Positions 17,639-25,430 of a stretch of 29,196 nt of DNA are shown piece after piece. Below the pieces are notes generated by a model. That model was not told the origin of the DNA and ran no database searches. It saw only the letters and a program-made list of their open reading frames with translations. Every line of letters starts with the position of its first letter. Positions within the stretch are counted from its first letter, which is position 1. The stretch comes from a virus. Where the stretch lies: positions 1-29,196 of IMG/VR virus record IMGVR_UViG_3300006754_000103; one strand, 5' to 3'. The translations under genes and the position numbers were made by a program.

Positions 17639-18421
17639 ATGAAAGAAATGGTAAAAGAAATAAGCACGAAGATTATGCCTCCAGCGAATTGCCCAAGTTG
17701 TGGTTCGATATTAGAATGGAAAAATGACCAGCTTTTCTGCGTAAGTCATAGTTGTCAAACTAAGGTATATAAACGAGTAGAACACTTTGCCAAAACTCTC
17801 AGGATAAAAGGTCTTGGACCAAAGACAGTAGAGAAGTTAGCTTTAAAAGATATAAACGAAATTTACTTATTAAATTATGATTATACACATTTTTGTTTAA
17901 ACTCTCATATAATGGCAAATAAGTTATTATTAGAGATTAACAAAAGTAAAGAGGCGGATTTACAAACCTTATTACCAGCTTTTTCTATCCCACTTTTTGG
18001 CAGGAGTGCTGCCGAAAAACTTTGTAGCAAGATTAATCATATAAATGATATAAATCATAACAAATGCAAAGAGGCAGGGCTAGGTCAAAAAGTTACGGAT
18101 AATTTAATGGAATGGCTCACAACGACCCAAAATCAGTATTCAGACTTACCTTTTACTTGGAGAACGAACCACCCTTTGCCTAAAGCAGGGCAACAAGTAA
18201 ACGAGTTAAAAGGAGTAGTATGTATATCTGGTAAGTTAAACACTTATAAAACAAAAGCCATTGCTAAAAAACTTTTAGAAGAAAATGGATATAAAGTAAA
18301 AAGTGGGTTAACAAAGGACGTGAACATTTTAGTAAATGAAAGCGGTATTGAATCCGCTAAAACTAAAAAGGCACGGGACAACAACATAACAATAATAAAT
18401 AATATTAACGAATTAATCTAG
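17639..18421 (+). CDS. NAD-dependent DNA ligase, zinc finger + HhH + BRCT subunit (second half, T5 LigB-like)
   Basis: 260 aa. Zinc finger with C18, C21, C34 and C39 (NCPSCGS and FCVSHSC), then helix-hairpin-helix repeats (LRIKGLGPKTVEKLAL, FSIPLFGRSAAEKL, GLGQKVTDNLMEWL) and a C-terminal BRCT domain from about residue 190 (LKGVVCISGKLNTYK, NGYKVKSGLTKDVNILV). Start ATG 17639 has no ribosome site; later ATGs at 17648 or 17675 would still keep the zinc finger. It must assemble with the first subunit. The gene is on its own promoter, so the two halves could be made in unequal amounts. Confidence 0.93.
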   Translation: MKEMVKEISTKIMPPANCPSCGSILEWKNDQLFCVSHSCQTKVYKRVEHFAKTLRIKGLGPKTVEKLALKDINEIYLLNYDYTHFCLNSHIMANKLLLEINKSKEADLQTLLPAFSIPLFGRSAAEKLCSKINHINDINHNKCKEAGLGQKVTDNLMEWLTTTQNQYSDLPFTWRTNHPLPKAGQQVNELKGVVCISGKLNTYKTKAIAKKLLEENGYKVKSGLTKDVNILVNESGIESAKTKKARDNNITIINNINELI

Positions 18422-18430
18422 GAGATTAAA

Positions 18431-19156
18431 ATGGCAGTACCTAAGTGGACAGACGAGCGCACAGACGAGCTCACAAACTTTGTAGGTGGAGAATCACCTA
18501 TCAGTCAAGCAACTGTTGCTTCAGCAGCAGAACATCTTGAAACAAGCCCAAGATCAGTTTCCTCTAAGTTAAGAAAAATGGGTTTTGACGTAGAATTAGC
18601 ATCTAATGTTTCTACCAAAACTTTTTCTGACGAAGAAGAAGCTACACTTCAATCATTTGTTGAAGGTAACACTGGGCAATATACTTATGCAGAAATCGCA
18701 GAAGCCTTTGCAGGTGGAAACTATTCCGCTAAGTCTATTCAAGGTAAAATCCTTTCTATGGAACTTACCTCTCACGTAAAACCTACTGAGAAACCTGCAA
18801 GCGTTAGAACTTACTCACCAGAAGAAGAAGCAACATTCCTTGGAATGGTTGCTGATGGTGCGTTTGTTGAAGATATCGCTTCAGCTCTTAATAGACCTAT
18901 CAATTCAATCCGAGGTAAAGCTCTTTCTTTCTTGAGAACAGGAGAGATCGGTGCTATACCTAAGCAAAAAGAAAGTAACGCAGCTTCTAAAGTTGACGCA
19001 CTTTCTGAACTTGGTGACATTTCAGAAATGAACGTTGCTGATATTGCTGACAACATTGGTAAAACTGAACGTGGCGTTAAAACTATGCTAACTAGACGCG
19101 GTCTAACTGCGGCTGATTATGATGGTGCAGCGCGAAAAGAACGAGTAGCTAACTAA
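18431..19156 (+). CDS. D5-like dsDNA-binding protein with four HTH repeats
   Basis: 241 aa. Four tandem modules of 45-60 residues share the pattern 'W/F/Y(S/T)(D/P)E.E..L...V....IA..L......SI..K....G': about 1-55 (PKWTDERTDELTNFV, SPRSVSSKLRKMG), 60-115 (KTFSDEEEATLQSFV, SAKSIQGKILSM), 124-170 (RTYSPEEEATFLGMV, PINSIRGKALSF) and 182-235 (IADNIGKTERGVKTMLTRRG). T5 gene D5, found at the same place between ligase and helicase, makes an abundant, cooperative double-strand DNA-binding protein that affects replication and transcription; size and place agree. Codon use is regular and rich in GCA/GCT, as in highly expressed genes. The AGGAG site is nine bases before ATG and a strong terminator follows. 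Confidence 0.82.
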   Translation: MAVPKWTDERTDELTNFVGGESPISQATVASAAEHLETSPRSVSSKLRKMGFDVELASNVSTKTFSDEEEATLQSFVEGNTGQYTYAEIAEAFAGGNYSAKSIQGKILSMELTSHVKPTEKPASVRTYSPEEEATFLGMVADGAFVEDIASALNRPINSIRGKALSFLRTGEIGAIPKQKESNAASKVDALSELGDISEMNVADIADNIGKTERGVKTMLTRRGLTAADYDGAARKERVAN

Positions 19157-19174
19157 GCTATTATTCTTCAAAGG

Positions 19175-19206
19175 AATTTAGGGTAGCAATACCCTAAATT
19201 TTCTTT
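19175..19206 (+). terminator. Rho-independent terminator after the D5-like gene
   Basis: Perfect 11-bp stem AATTTAGGGTA (19175-19185) with TACCCTAAATT (19190-19200), GCAA tetraloop, then TTTTCTTT (19199-19206). It sets the D5-like gene apart as a highly made transcript; downstream replication genes would then need read-through or an unseen promoter. Confidence 0.93.
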
Positions 19207-19228
19207 GACTAAAAATCTGGGAGAAAAG

Positions 19229-20575
19229 ATGAATATAGCGTCTGCGTTATTTAATAGGATTATAGTGGAACAAGATACTGAGACTTGGGGTAACCTCCAA
19301 ACTCATTACTTACCTCCAGAATACCAACCTATCCACAGAGCTATTAACAAACATTTTGAGCAATATCTTGCTCTCCCAACTTTTGATGATCTAAAACTAG
19401 AACTGAGGGATCAAACATTAAAAGAAAAAATATACGCAATAGAATCCCTCGAAGTGGATTCCAATCCATATCAATTATTAGAATACCTAAAAAATGAATA
19501 TACCCAGATCGAAATACTCGGTCAGGTGGATAACTATATTGATAACTCGGTAGGTATGGCTACAGCAGAAGAAAACATAGAAGCTATAGAAGATATAGTA
19601 GTTCATGTTCGAAATAAAGTAGAGATAGACACAGAATCAATAAGTATGCAAAAAATTAGTGCATTAGAAACAGAAGAAGAAATATCTAATTATATACAGC
19701 TCGGACTCAATGATGCCTACGATCAAAAGATGAAGTTTACAAAAACAGATCTAGTATTATTAGGGGGTCGTAGAGGGGCAGGTAAGTCTTTCAGTTGTGC
19801 TAATATAGCAGTAAATCAATATAATATAGGGAAAAGTTCTTTATATTTCACTATTGAGATGACCAAAGAACAGACATTTAGAAGGCTCGCAGCTTTAGGC
19901 GCAAATATTCCCTTAAATAGATTGACACAAAGAATGTTAACAAAGAAAGAATATCAAAGATTAGCAGAGTGGCAAGCTGACAGGTTCGAAGGTAGTAGTG
20001 CAAGTTTAATGAATTATTATACTCATCAAGATTATGATAAGTTCCAAAACGAAGTAACAAAACTACCCTTAAGAACAGATAAACAAATGGATATAGTATA
20101 TGATACATCTCTTACTCTAGCAAAGATTAAAGCAGAGATAGAGTACAGATCTAATTATTTAGATTTGGGTGTTGTAATAATTGATTATATAAATCAAGTA
20201 AGAAGATCATCAGTACCCTCTAGAGCGGGTCAATATGATTGGACAGAACAAATAGAAGTTAGTAAAACTTTAAAACAATATGCACAAGACTATGGAGTAT
20301 TGTTCTTTTCTCCATATCAAACAGACGCTACAGGCGAAGCTAGATTTGCAAAAGGTATATTAGATGCGGCAGACGCAGCTTTTGCTTTGGAAACTTATGA
20401 TCCTGCAGATGAATGTATTAGTTTTGTGTGTAAAAAAATGAGAAACGGTGCTATGGAAAGTTTCACCAGTGAAATGGACTGGGATACTTTACGTATTGGA
20501 CCAAAAGACTCGCTTAATCCTAAGGAAAAAGCGGATATGAAATCAAAAATGAACGAGGAGGTTCATGAATTATGA
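19229..20575 (+). CDS. Replicative DNA helicase, DnaB/RecA-like fold (T5 D6 counterpart)
   Basis: 448 aa from ATG 19229, chosen because GGGAGAAAAG precedes it; the open frame also offers a TTG at 19205 inside the terminator tail. N-terminal DnaB-type helical domain (SALFNRIIVEQDTETW, LPPEYQPIHRAINKHFEQY), then the RecA-like core with Walker A GGRRGAGKS (about 179-187), SSLYFTIEMTKEQTFRRLAA, Walker B VVIIDYINQV (D319) and a sensor-like FFSPYQTDATGEAR. It unwinds the fork 5'-3' and works with the primase at 21230. The ATG of the next micro-gene overlaps its TGA. Confidence 0.92.
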   Translation: MNIASALFNRIIVEQDTETWGNLQTHYLPPEYQPIHRAINKHFEQYLALPTFDDLKLELRDQTLKEKIYAIESLEVDSNPYQLLEYLKNEYTQIEILGQVDNYIDNSVGMATAEENIEAIEDIVVHVRNKVEIDTESISMQKISALETEEEISNYIQLGLNDAYDQKMKFTKTDLVLLGGRRGAGKSFSCANIAVNQYNIGKSSLYFTIEMTKEQTFRRLAALGANIPLNRLTQRMLTKKEYQRLAEWQADRFEGSSASLMNYYTHQDYDKFQNEVTKLPLRTDKQMDIVYDTSLTLAKIKAEIEYRSNYLDLGVVIIDYINQVRRSSVPSRAGQYDWTEQIEVSKTLKQYAQDYGVLFFSPYQTDATGEARFAKGILDAADAAFALETYDPADECISFVCKKMRNGAMESFTSEMDWDTLRIGPKDSLNPKEKADMKSKMNEEVHEL

Positions 20576-20670
20576 CACAAAACGAAATTATGGGAATTAT
20601 AACAGTAGTATCAGGCTTCTTTAGTTGGGGAATAATACTAGGAATGTATATAGAAAAATGGAAGAAGTAA
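20572..20670 (+). CDS. Micro membrane protein, 32 aa
   Basis: ATG overlaps the helicase stop; GAGGAGG lies 13 bases upstream. One membrane helix IMGIITVVSGFFSWGIILGM with a basic end EKWKK. The SET-domain gene begins within its last codons. Function unknown; supported mainly by the chained layout. Confidence 0.5.
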   Translation: MTQNEIMGIITVVSGFFSWGIILGMYIEKWKK

Positions 20671-21101
20671 AACATTTAATAGTAGAAAGAGACGGATATA
20701 AATCCGTTCATACAACTGTACCTATTGGGAAAAGGGAGTTAATTTTACACTTAACAGGACTTTGGACTCCCTACCCAACAAGAACATCTATACAAGTAGG
20801 AGAAAGACATTTAGAATCTGAAACAGGTGCTTGTATAAATCATAGTTGTTATCCTAACGCGGAAATAATATATATTCAAGGTTGGAACGCTAATGAGATA
20901 GCTGATTCTGAATTACCACTTAAGCCGCCTGCTCGCTTCTTTGAGTTGAGGGGATTAGTTTCATTAAAAGAGATAAATAAAGGGGAAGAAATAACATTTG
21001 ATTATAATAAGACAGAAGATGTACTTGCTAACCCCTTCAAGTGTAGCTGTTGCGGCAAGGAAATAAAAGGTAGATTACGAGAAATATCATGGAAAATTTA
21101 A
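20658..21101 (+). CDS. SET-domain protein (putative protein lysine methyltransferase)
   Basis: About 147 aa from ATG 20658; the TTG upstream would sit inside the previous gene. SET hallmarks are present: ACINHSCYPNAEI (the NHSC-PN pseudoknot motif), LVSLKEINKGEEITFDYN (GEE-TFDY) and a post-SET-like Cys cluster FKCSCCGKEI. The N-terminal strand region is shortened. The family moves a methyl group from S-adenosylmethionine to lysine. Bacterial and phage members exist but their targets are mostly unknown; lying between the helicase and primase genes, this one might modify a replication or DNA-coating protein such as the D5-like protein. That is a guess from position. Confidence 0.85.
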   Translation: MEEVKHLIVERDGYKSVHTTVPIGKRELILHLTGLWTPYPTRTSIQVGERHLESETGACINHSCYPNAEIIYIQGWNANEIADSELPLKPPARFFELRGLVSLKEINKGEEITFDYNKTEDVLANPFKCSCCGKEIKGRLREISWKI

Positions 21102-21172
21102 ATAACTTATTATACTTATTCTGTGTATTATGCTTTGGTGGCTCAATAATCTATATATTAAATAGGTTTTGA
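21089..21172 (+). CDS. Micro membrane protein, 27 aa
   Basis: ATG within the end of the SET gene. Nearly the whole product is one membrane helix LLYLFCVLCFGGSIIYIL. Very short; kept because it is chained with its neighbours and lies in a region otherwise without gaps. Confidence 0.4.
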   Translation: MENLNNLLYLFCVLCFGGSIIYILNRF

Positions 21173-21176
21173 TATT

Positions 21177-21233
21177 ATGAGAGATATATTTTTATTTATA
21201 ATTGGTGTCATTATTGTATTTGTATTATTATGA
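21177..21233 (+). CDS. Micro membrane peptide, 18 aa
   Basis: MRDIFLFIIGVIIVFVLL, entirely one membrane helix with a charged start. Its TGA overlaps the ATG of the primase gene, so it may serve mainly to bring ribosomes to that start. Low confidence because of size. Confidence 0.3.
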   Translation: MRDIFLFIIGVIIVFVLL

Positions 21234-22090
21234 ATGTAGAAGAATTAATACAGAAGAAAAAGATACCTTATAGATTACAAGGTGCTGATATTGTTGTTGC
21301 ATGTTTAAATCCTGAACACGATGACAGTAACCCTTCTATGCGTATTGATAAAATAACAGGAATATTCCATTGTTTTTCATGCGGATTTAAAGGAAATGTA
21401 TTTAAACACTACGATCAACCAGTATCCTTTCTAGACCAAAAGAGAGTAGGAATGAAGAAGAAAATAGAAGATAGTTTAATTTCTAGTGTAGGATTAACAA
21501 TACCAAAAGATTTCATGTTATACAAGGGGAATTATAGAGATATAAGACCAGAAACATATGAAAAATATACTGCATTTACACACCATGAACCGCAGTATAT
21601 AGGTAGAGTAGTATTTCCAGTAGAAGATATTACAGGTAGAATAACAGCTTTTATAGGTAGACATATGGATAGTACAGTAGTACCAAAGTATATGATATTT
21701 CCACCTAAAGCAAAATTACCCATATTTCCACCTAAAGCAAAACCTATTTTAGGAAGGGTAGTATTAACAGAGGGTATTTTTGATGCCCTAAACTTATTAG
21801 ACAAAGGGTTATCTAATGCAATGTGTTGCTTCGGTACTAGAAACATAGATATTTATAAATTATCTATGCTAAAAGTTCAGGGAGTCATTGGAGTAGATAT
21901 CCTTTTTGATGGAGATCAAGCAGGAAGAGAAGCCGCAGAGAACGTAGTTGAGCTTTGCGATAAAGTAGAATTAATCTCTCAGATAGTAAAAATGCCAGAC
22001 GGCATGGATCCAGGAGGGTTACCCAAAGAGAGAGTACAAAAATTAAAGGAGTGGTTATACGATGAACCAAGCGAAAGTAGCATTAATTGA
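21230..22090 (+). CDS. DNA primase, DnaG-type (T5 D7 counterpart)
   Basis: 286 aa, shorter than cellular DnaG. CHC2 zinc ribbon: C25, H30, C48, C51 (ACLNPEHDD, IFHCFSCGFKG). TOPRIM catalytic part: E181 in RVVLTEGIFDALNLL and D227/D229 in DILFDGDQAGREAAE, with the FGTRN loop between. There is no C-terminal helicase-binding domain of the DnaG kind. A 27-base in-frame tandem duplication gives IFPPKAKLPIFPPKAK at residues 156-171. It makes RNA primers for the PolA-type polymerase, whose gene overlaps its end by 29 bases. Confidence 0.93.
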   Translation: MNVEELIQKKKIPYRLQGADIVVACLNPEHDDSNPSMRIDKITGIFHCFSCGFKGNVFKHYDQPVSFLDQKRVGMKKKIEDSLISSVGLTIPKDFMLYKGNYRDIRPETYEKYTAFTHHEPQYIGRVVFPVEDITGRITAFIGRHMDSTVVPKYMIFPPKAKLPIFPPKAKPILGRVVLTEGIFDALNLLDKGLSNAMCCFGTRNIDIYKLSMLKVQGVIGVDILFDGDQAGREAAENVVELCDKVELISQIVKMPDGMDPGGLPKERVQKLKEWLYDEPSESSIN

Positions 22091-24344
22091 TAAAGCACCT
22101 AACAGAACGGACTACGTTAGGCACTTTAATAACGCATTTGAATTTGACCAATATCATTTGTGTTCAGAACAAAAAAAGAAAGTCCTAAAACGAGATGTAG
22201 ATATAGAAATAGATTTAGACCAGTATGATTGGATCATATTGGTTGGTTCAGAAGCTTTGATCTTTTTTACAAATGAAAGATCAGTAACAGAGCATAGTGG
22301 GCGTTTAATAGATAACAAATTTCTCCCAGTTATAAACCCCGCTATGCTTTCGTTTAAACCTGAAGCGCGTAGAACTTGGGAACAATCAGTAGGAAATATA
22401 GTAGGATATATAGAAGGTAGTTTAAAACCTGTTGAGTATTCCACAGAAAAGTTTAGAGGAATAGACAATAAAGAAGAAGCAGTACAATATCTAAAAGCTG
22501 CAATAGCGGACGAAGGAGAGTATATAGCTTGCGATACAGAAACTACAGGATTATTCCCAAGAGACGGACATATACTAGGAATAAGTTTAGCTTATGAAGA
22601 AGATGCGGGAGTATACATTCTAACAGATATTATTGATGATGAAGTGGAACAATTATTACAGTACATTTTCTGGCATAAAATAATAGTATTTCATAATGCC
22701 AAATTTGATTTAGCAATGTTAGAGTATCATTTTAATTTTACCTTTGCAAGAGTAGAGGATACAATGTTACTACATTATTTATTAAATGAGAACCCAGGTA
22801 CTCATGGACTAAAACAGTTAGCTATGAAACATACAATATATGGTGATTATGAAAAACCATTATCAGATTATATAGATACTTACTGTAAAAGAAACAGAGT
22901 ACTAAAATCACAGTTTAACTGGGGTATGATTCCTTTTGATATAATGCAAGTATACTCAGCTATGGATTCTGTAGTTACTTTTTGTATATTTAAATTATTT
23001 AAAGAAGCCATTAATAAGAATCCAAGACTACAGAAAGTATATGATAATCTACTTATTCCAGGCATGTTATTTTTAAAAGACTGCCAAGATATAGGAGTGC
23101 CTTTTGATAGAAAAAGACTAGAGCTTGCTCAAAATTTAATGGAAGTAGAGATACAAGAAGCTATTGATAATCTTTATAACTTTAAGGAAATAAAAGTCTT
23201 TGAAAAAGGGCAAGGTAAGGAATTTAATCCAAATAGTACAGTTCAATTACGAAGTTTATTATTTGATTATATTGGGCTAAAACCTACAGGAAAGAAAACA
23301 GGTACAGGAGCGCATAGTACGGACGCAGAAGTATTACAAAAATTAGGTGGAGAGCATGAAGTACCACAGTATATTCTCGATATACGACAAAAGTCAAAAA
23401 TCAAGAACACATACCTTGATAAGATTATACCACAGCTTGATAGAGATAGTAGGCTTCGTACTAATTTTAATCTACACTCTACTACTTCAGGCAGATTATC
23501 TTCTTCTGGTAAGCTAAATATGCAGCAAATACCAAGAGACAACCCGATTATTAAAGGTTGCATAAAAGCAAAAGAAGGAAATAAAATAGTAGCTATGGAT
23601 TTAACAACCGCAGAAGTATACGTTGCTGCAGCTTTGTCAGGAGACAAAAACTTGCAACAAGTATTTAGAAGTGGGGGTAATTTCCATAGTTCTATTGCTA
23701 AGTTAGTTTTTAAATTACCCTGTGCTGTCGAAGATGTTGGAGATAGATATAGCCTAGAGAGACAGGCAGCTAAAGCCGTTACTTTTGGTATTATGTATGG
23801 AGCTGGAGCTATGAAAATATCTCAACAAGTATCTAAAGATGCTGGTTCCTATTTTTCTGTAAATGAAGCACAAGAAGTTATTAATGACTACTTTCATCAG
23901 TTTCAAGACTTAAAAAGATGGTTAGAAGACTGTAAAAACTTTATCGAAGCAAATGCTTTTATATATTCTACTTTTGGAAGAAAAAGAAGATTAGAAAATG
24001 TAAAATCATCAGATAAAGGTATTGCTAGTCACGAAGTACGGTCGGGTATTAATTTCTTGGTACAATCCGTGGCTAGTGATATTAACCTAGCAGGTGCAAT
24101 AGATATGCATAATTATGTTAAAGAACATAGTTTAAAAGCTAAAATATTTGCACTAGTACATGATTCTGTTCTGGCTGAAGTTCCAGAGCATGAGATAGAT
24201 CACTATTGTGAAAAGTTAAAACAATTTGTACAGTTTGATAGAGGAGTTTATATTGAAGGCTGTCCTGTAGGATGTGATTTTGATATAGCAGATGATTATT
24301 CAAATGGAAAATTTGAGAAACAATATGGGAATTTATTAATATGA
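22062..24344 (+). CDS. DNA polymerase, family A with 3'-5' exonuclease (T5 D9 counterpart)
   Basis: 760 aa. Proofreading exonuclease: Exo I D158/E160 (ACDTETTGL), Exo II N212/D216 (FHNAKFDLAML), Exo III Y298/D302 (YSAMDSVV). Polymerase: TTSGRLSSSGKLNMQQIP, motif A D513 (AMDLTTAEVYVAAAL), motif B RQAAKAVTFGIMYG (R567, K571, F575, Y579) and motif C H700-D701-S702 (LVHDSVLAEV), where many family members have HDE. In front is an extra region of about 125 residues (YDWIILVGSEALIFF, HSGRLI, PVINPAMLSF) that looks like the fold core of family-4 uracil-DNA glycosylases without being clearly active. This is the main replicative polymerase. Confidence 0.96.
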   Translation: MNQAKVALIDKAPNRTDYVRHFNNAFEFDQYHLCSEQKKKVLKRDVDIEIDLDQYDWIILVGSEALIFFTNERSVTEHSGRLIDNKFLPVINPAMLSFKPEARRTWEQSVGNIVGYIEGSLKPVEYSTEKFRGIDNKEEAVQYLKAAIADEGEYIACDTETTGLFPRDGHILGISLAYEEDAGVYILTDIIDDEVEQLLQYIFWHKIIVFHNAKFDLAMLEYHFNFTFARVEDTMLLHYLLNENPGTHGLKQLAMKHTIYGDYEKPLSDYIDTYCKRNRVLKSQFNWGMIPFDIMQVYSAMDSVVTFCIFKLFKEAINKNPRLQKVYDNLLIPGMLFLKDCQDIGVPFDRKRLELAQNLMEVEIQEAIDNLYNFKEIKVFEKGQGKEFNPNSTVQLRSLLFDYIGLKPTGKKTGTGAHSTDAEVLQKLGGEHEVPQYILDIRQKSKIKNTYLDKIIPQLDRDSRLRTNFNLHSTTSGRLSSSGKLNMQQIPRDNPIIKGCIKAKEGNKIVAMDLTTAEVYVAAALSGDKNLQQVFRSGGNFHSSIAKLVFKLPCAVEDVGDRYSLERQAAKAVTFGIMYGAGAMKISQQVSKDAGSYFSVNEAQEVINDYFHQFQDLKRWLEDCKNFIEANAFIYSTFGRKRRLENVKSSDKGIASHEVRSGINFLVQSVASDINLAGAIDMHNYVKEHSLKAKIFALVHDSVLAEVPEHEIDHYCEKLKQFVQFDRGVYIEGCPVGCDFDIADDYSNGKFEKQYGNLLI

Positions 24345-24601
24345 GTAAGGAAGTAACAGTAAAACATAATACACTTACTCTAACATGGTGGATTAAATGG
24401 AGTAGTAGTATTATAATACTAATGGCTATGATGATTCGCGCATCACAGGTAAGTCCTTTCTATGATAGTGTGTTATCTATGATAGGTTGTATAGGCTGGT
24501 TAATAGTAGGCATGAGATGGAGAGATAGAGCTGTAATAACAATTAATGTAGCCGCAACAGTAATATTAGGGGCAGGAATAATAAGAAGTTTGTTGATGTG
24601 A
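24341..24601 (+). CDS. Three-helix membrane protein, 86 aa
   Basis: ATG overlaps the polymerase stop. Three membrane helices: about 15-34 (TWWIKWSSSIIILMAMMIRA), 43-58 (SVLSMIGCIGWLIVGM) and 65-84 (AVITINVAATVILGAGII). The layout 'KWSSSI...R', 'G..GWL.VG..W.DRA' recurs, as I recall, in marine phages (DUF6552-like), function unknown. It does not match any known replication protein. Confidence 0.65.
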   Translation: MSKEVTVKHNTLTLTWWIKWSSSIIILMAMMIRASQVSPFYDSVLSMIGCIGWLIVGMRWRDRAVITINVAATVILGAGIIRSLLM

Positions 24602-25077
24602 AAATTCATAAAATAGAATTTCCAATTTATGTTATAGGTACAGAAGAAATAGAAGAAAGAGACGGAGTTCTTTTTGCCGATGGAAAGGTTGTAGACGATA
24701 CAAATATGACTGGAAGTACACTAGGTGTACGAAGACTACAAACAAGTTTACCTAATTTATACCCACTAAAGTATATGCTAGAAGCTATGCCAAACTTAAT
24801 GAGACATAGAGGTTATAATTATATAGACAAAAAGGGAAATTTATTTAGCTATATGAAAGAGAATTTTTATCCAATGAAATATCATAAGATAACAGCAGTA
24901 GATAAAAAAGATACAGTTTCATTATTATGGTTAGAAGATATTAACTTTCCAATAGAAGTACCAAGACCACCAGCAATAGACTATAGATGGGCTGCAGTAA
25001 TTTATAGAAATAACTTACCATGGTTTTTCTATGAGTACTCAACTGAATGGAAAAAAGACACAAAGAGAAAAGTATGA
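24598..25077 (+). CDS. Conserved-type hypothetical protein of marine phages, 159 aa
   Basis: GTG start overlapping the TGA before it. Beta-rich N-terminus (HKIEFPIYVIGTEEIEERDG, VLFADGKVVDD), a middle with YPLKYMLEAMPNLMRHRG and NYIDKKGNLFSYMKENFYP, and a tail VSLLWLEDINFPIEVPRPP, then WFFYEYSTEW. I recognise the block pattern from marine phage proteins of unknown function. No catalytic motif is seen. It is chained with both neighbours. Confidence 0.65.
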   Translation: MKIHKIEFPIYVIGTEEIEERDGVLFADGKVVDDTNMTGSTLGVRRLQTSLPNLYPLKYMLEAMPNLMRHRGYNYIDKKGNLFSYMKENFYPMKYHKITAVDKKDTVSLLWLEDINFPIEVPRPPAIDYRWAAVIYRNNLPWFFYEYSTEWKKDTKRKV

Positions 25078-25430
25078 CAAGTATGACAATAATGACATTA
25101 TTACTAATAAAACATTATCTAGCAGATTATGTTTTTAATCCCGCCTATGAACCAACAGAGAAACATATCTATGGATCAATAGGGAGTTTAGCTCATGTAA
25201 GTATGCATATGTTATGGTGCTTTGCATTACTAATAGGATTTCTACCTTTAGGAACTGTTGCAATAGTTACACTATTTGATGGTTTTATACACTATCATGA
25301 AGATCATATAAAAACCAAATATCTTCATAAAAGAAAAGGCTTATCAGAACAATTTAGAAGATGTATAACAGGGCTGGATCAATTAATACATATGTTAACT
25401 TATGTAGCAATAGTATATTTTGTATCATGA
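25074..25430 (+). CDS. DUF3307 membrane protein
   Basis: About 118 aa from ATG 25074 (overlaps the stop before it); an earlier in-frame ATG at 25047 lies inside the previous gene. DUF3307 pattern is clear: IKHYLADYVFNP, HVSMHMLWCFALLIGFL, FDGFIHYHEDHIK and a closing LDQLIHMLTYVAIVYF, with conserved His/Asp residues set at the membrane face of several helices. The family is found in bacteria and phages, possibly metal-binding, of unknown function. The helicase start overlaps its stop. Confidence 0.8.
   Translation: MTSMTIMTLLLIKHYLADYVFNPAYEPTEKHIYGSIGSLAHVSMHMLWCFALLIGFLPLGTVAIVTLFDGFIHYHEDHIKTKYLHKRKGLSEQFRRCITGLDQLIHMLTYVAIVYFVS

Noticed and set aside
25361-25426. Longer start for the D10-like helicase
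   Set aside because: The added residues show no helicase-family pattern and lie within the DUF3307 gene; ATG 25427 gives the common ATGA overlap.
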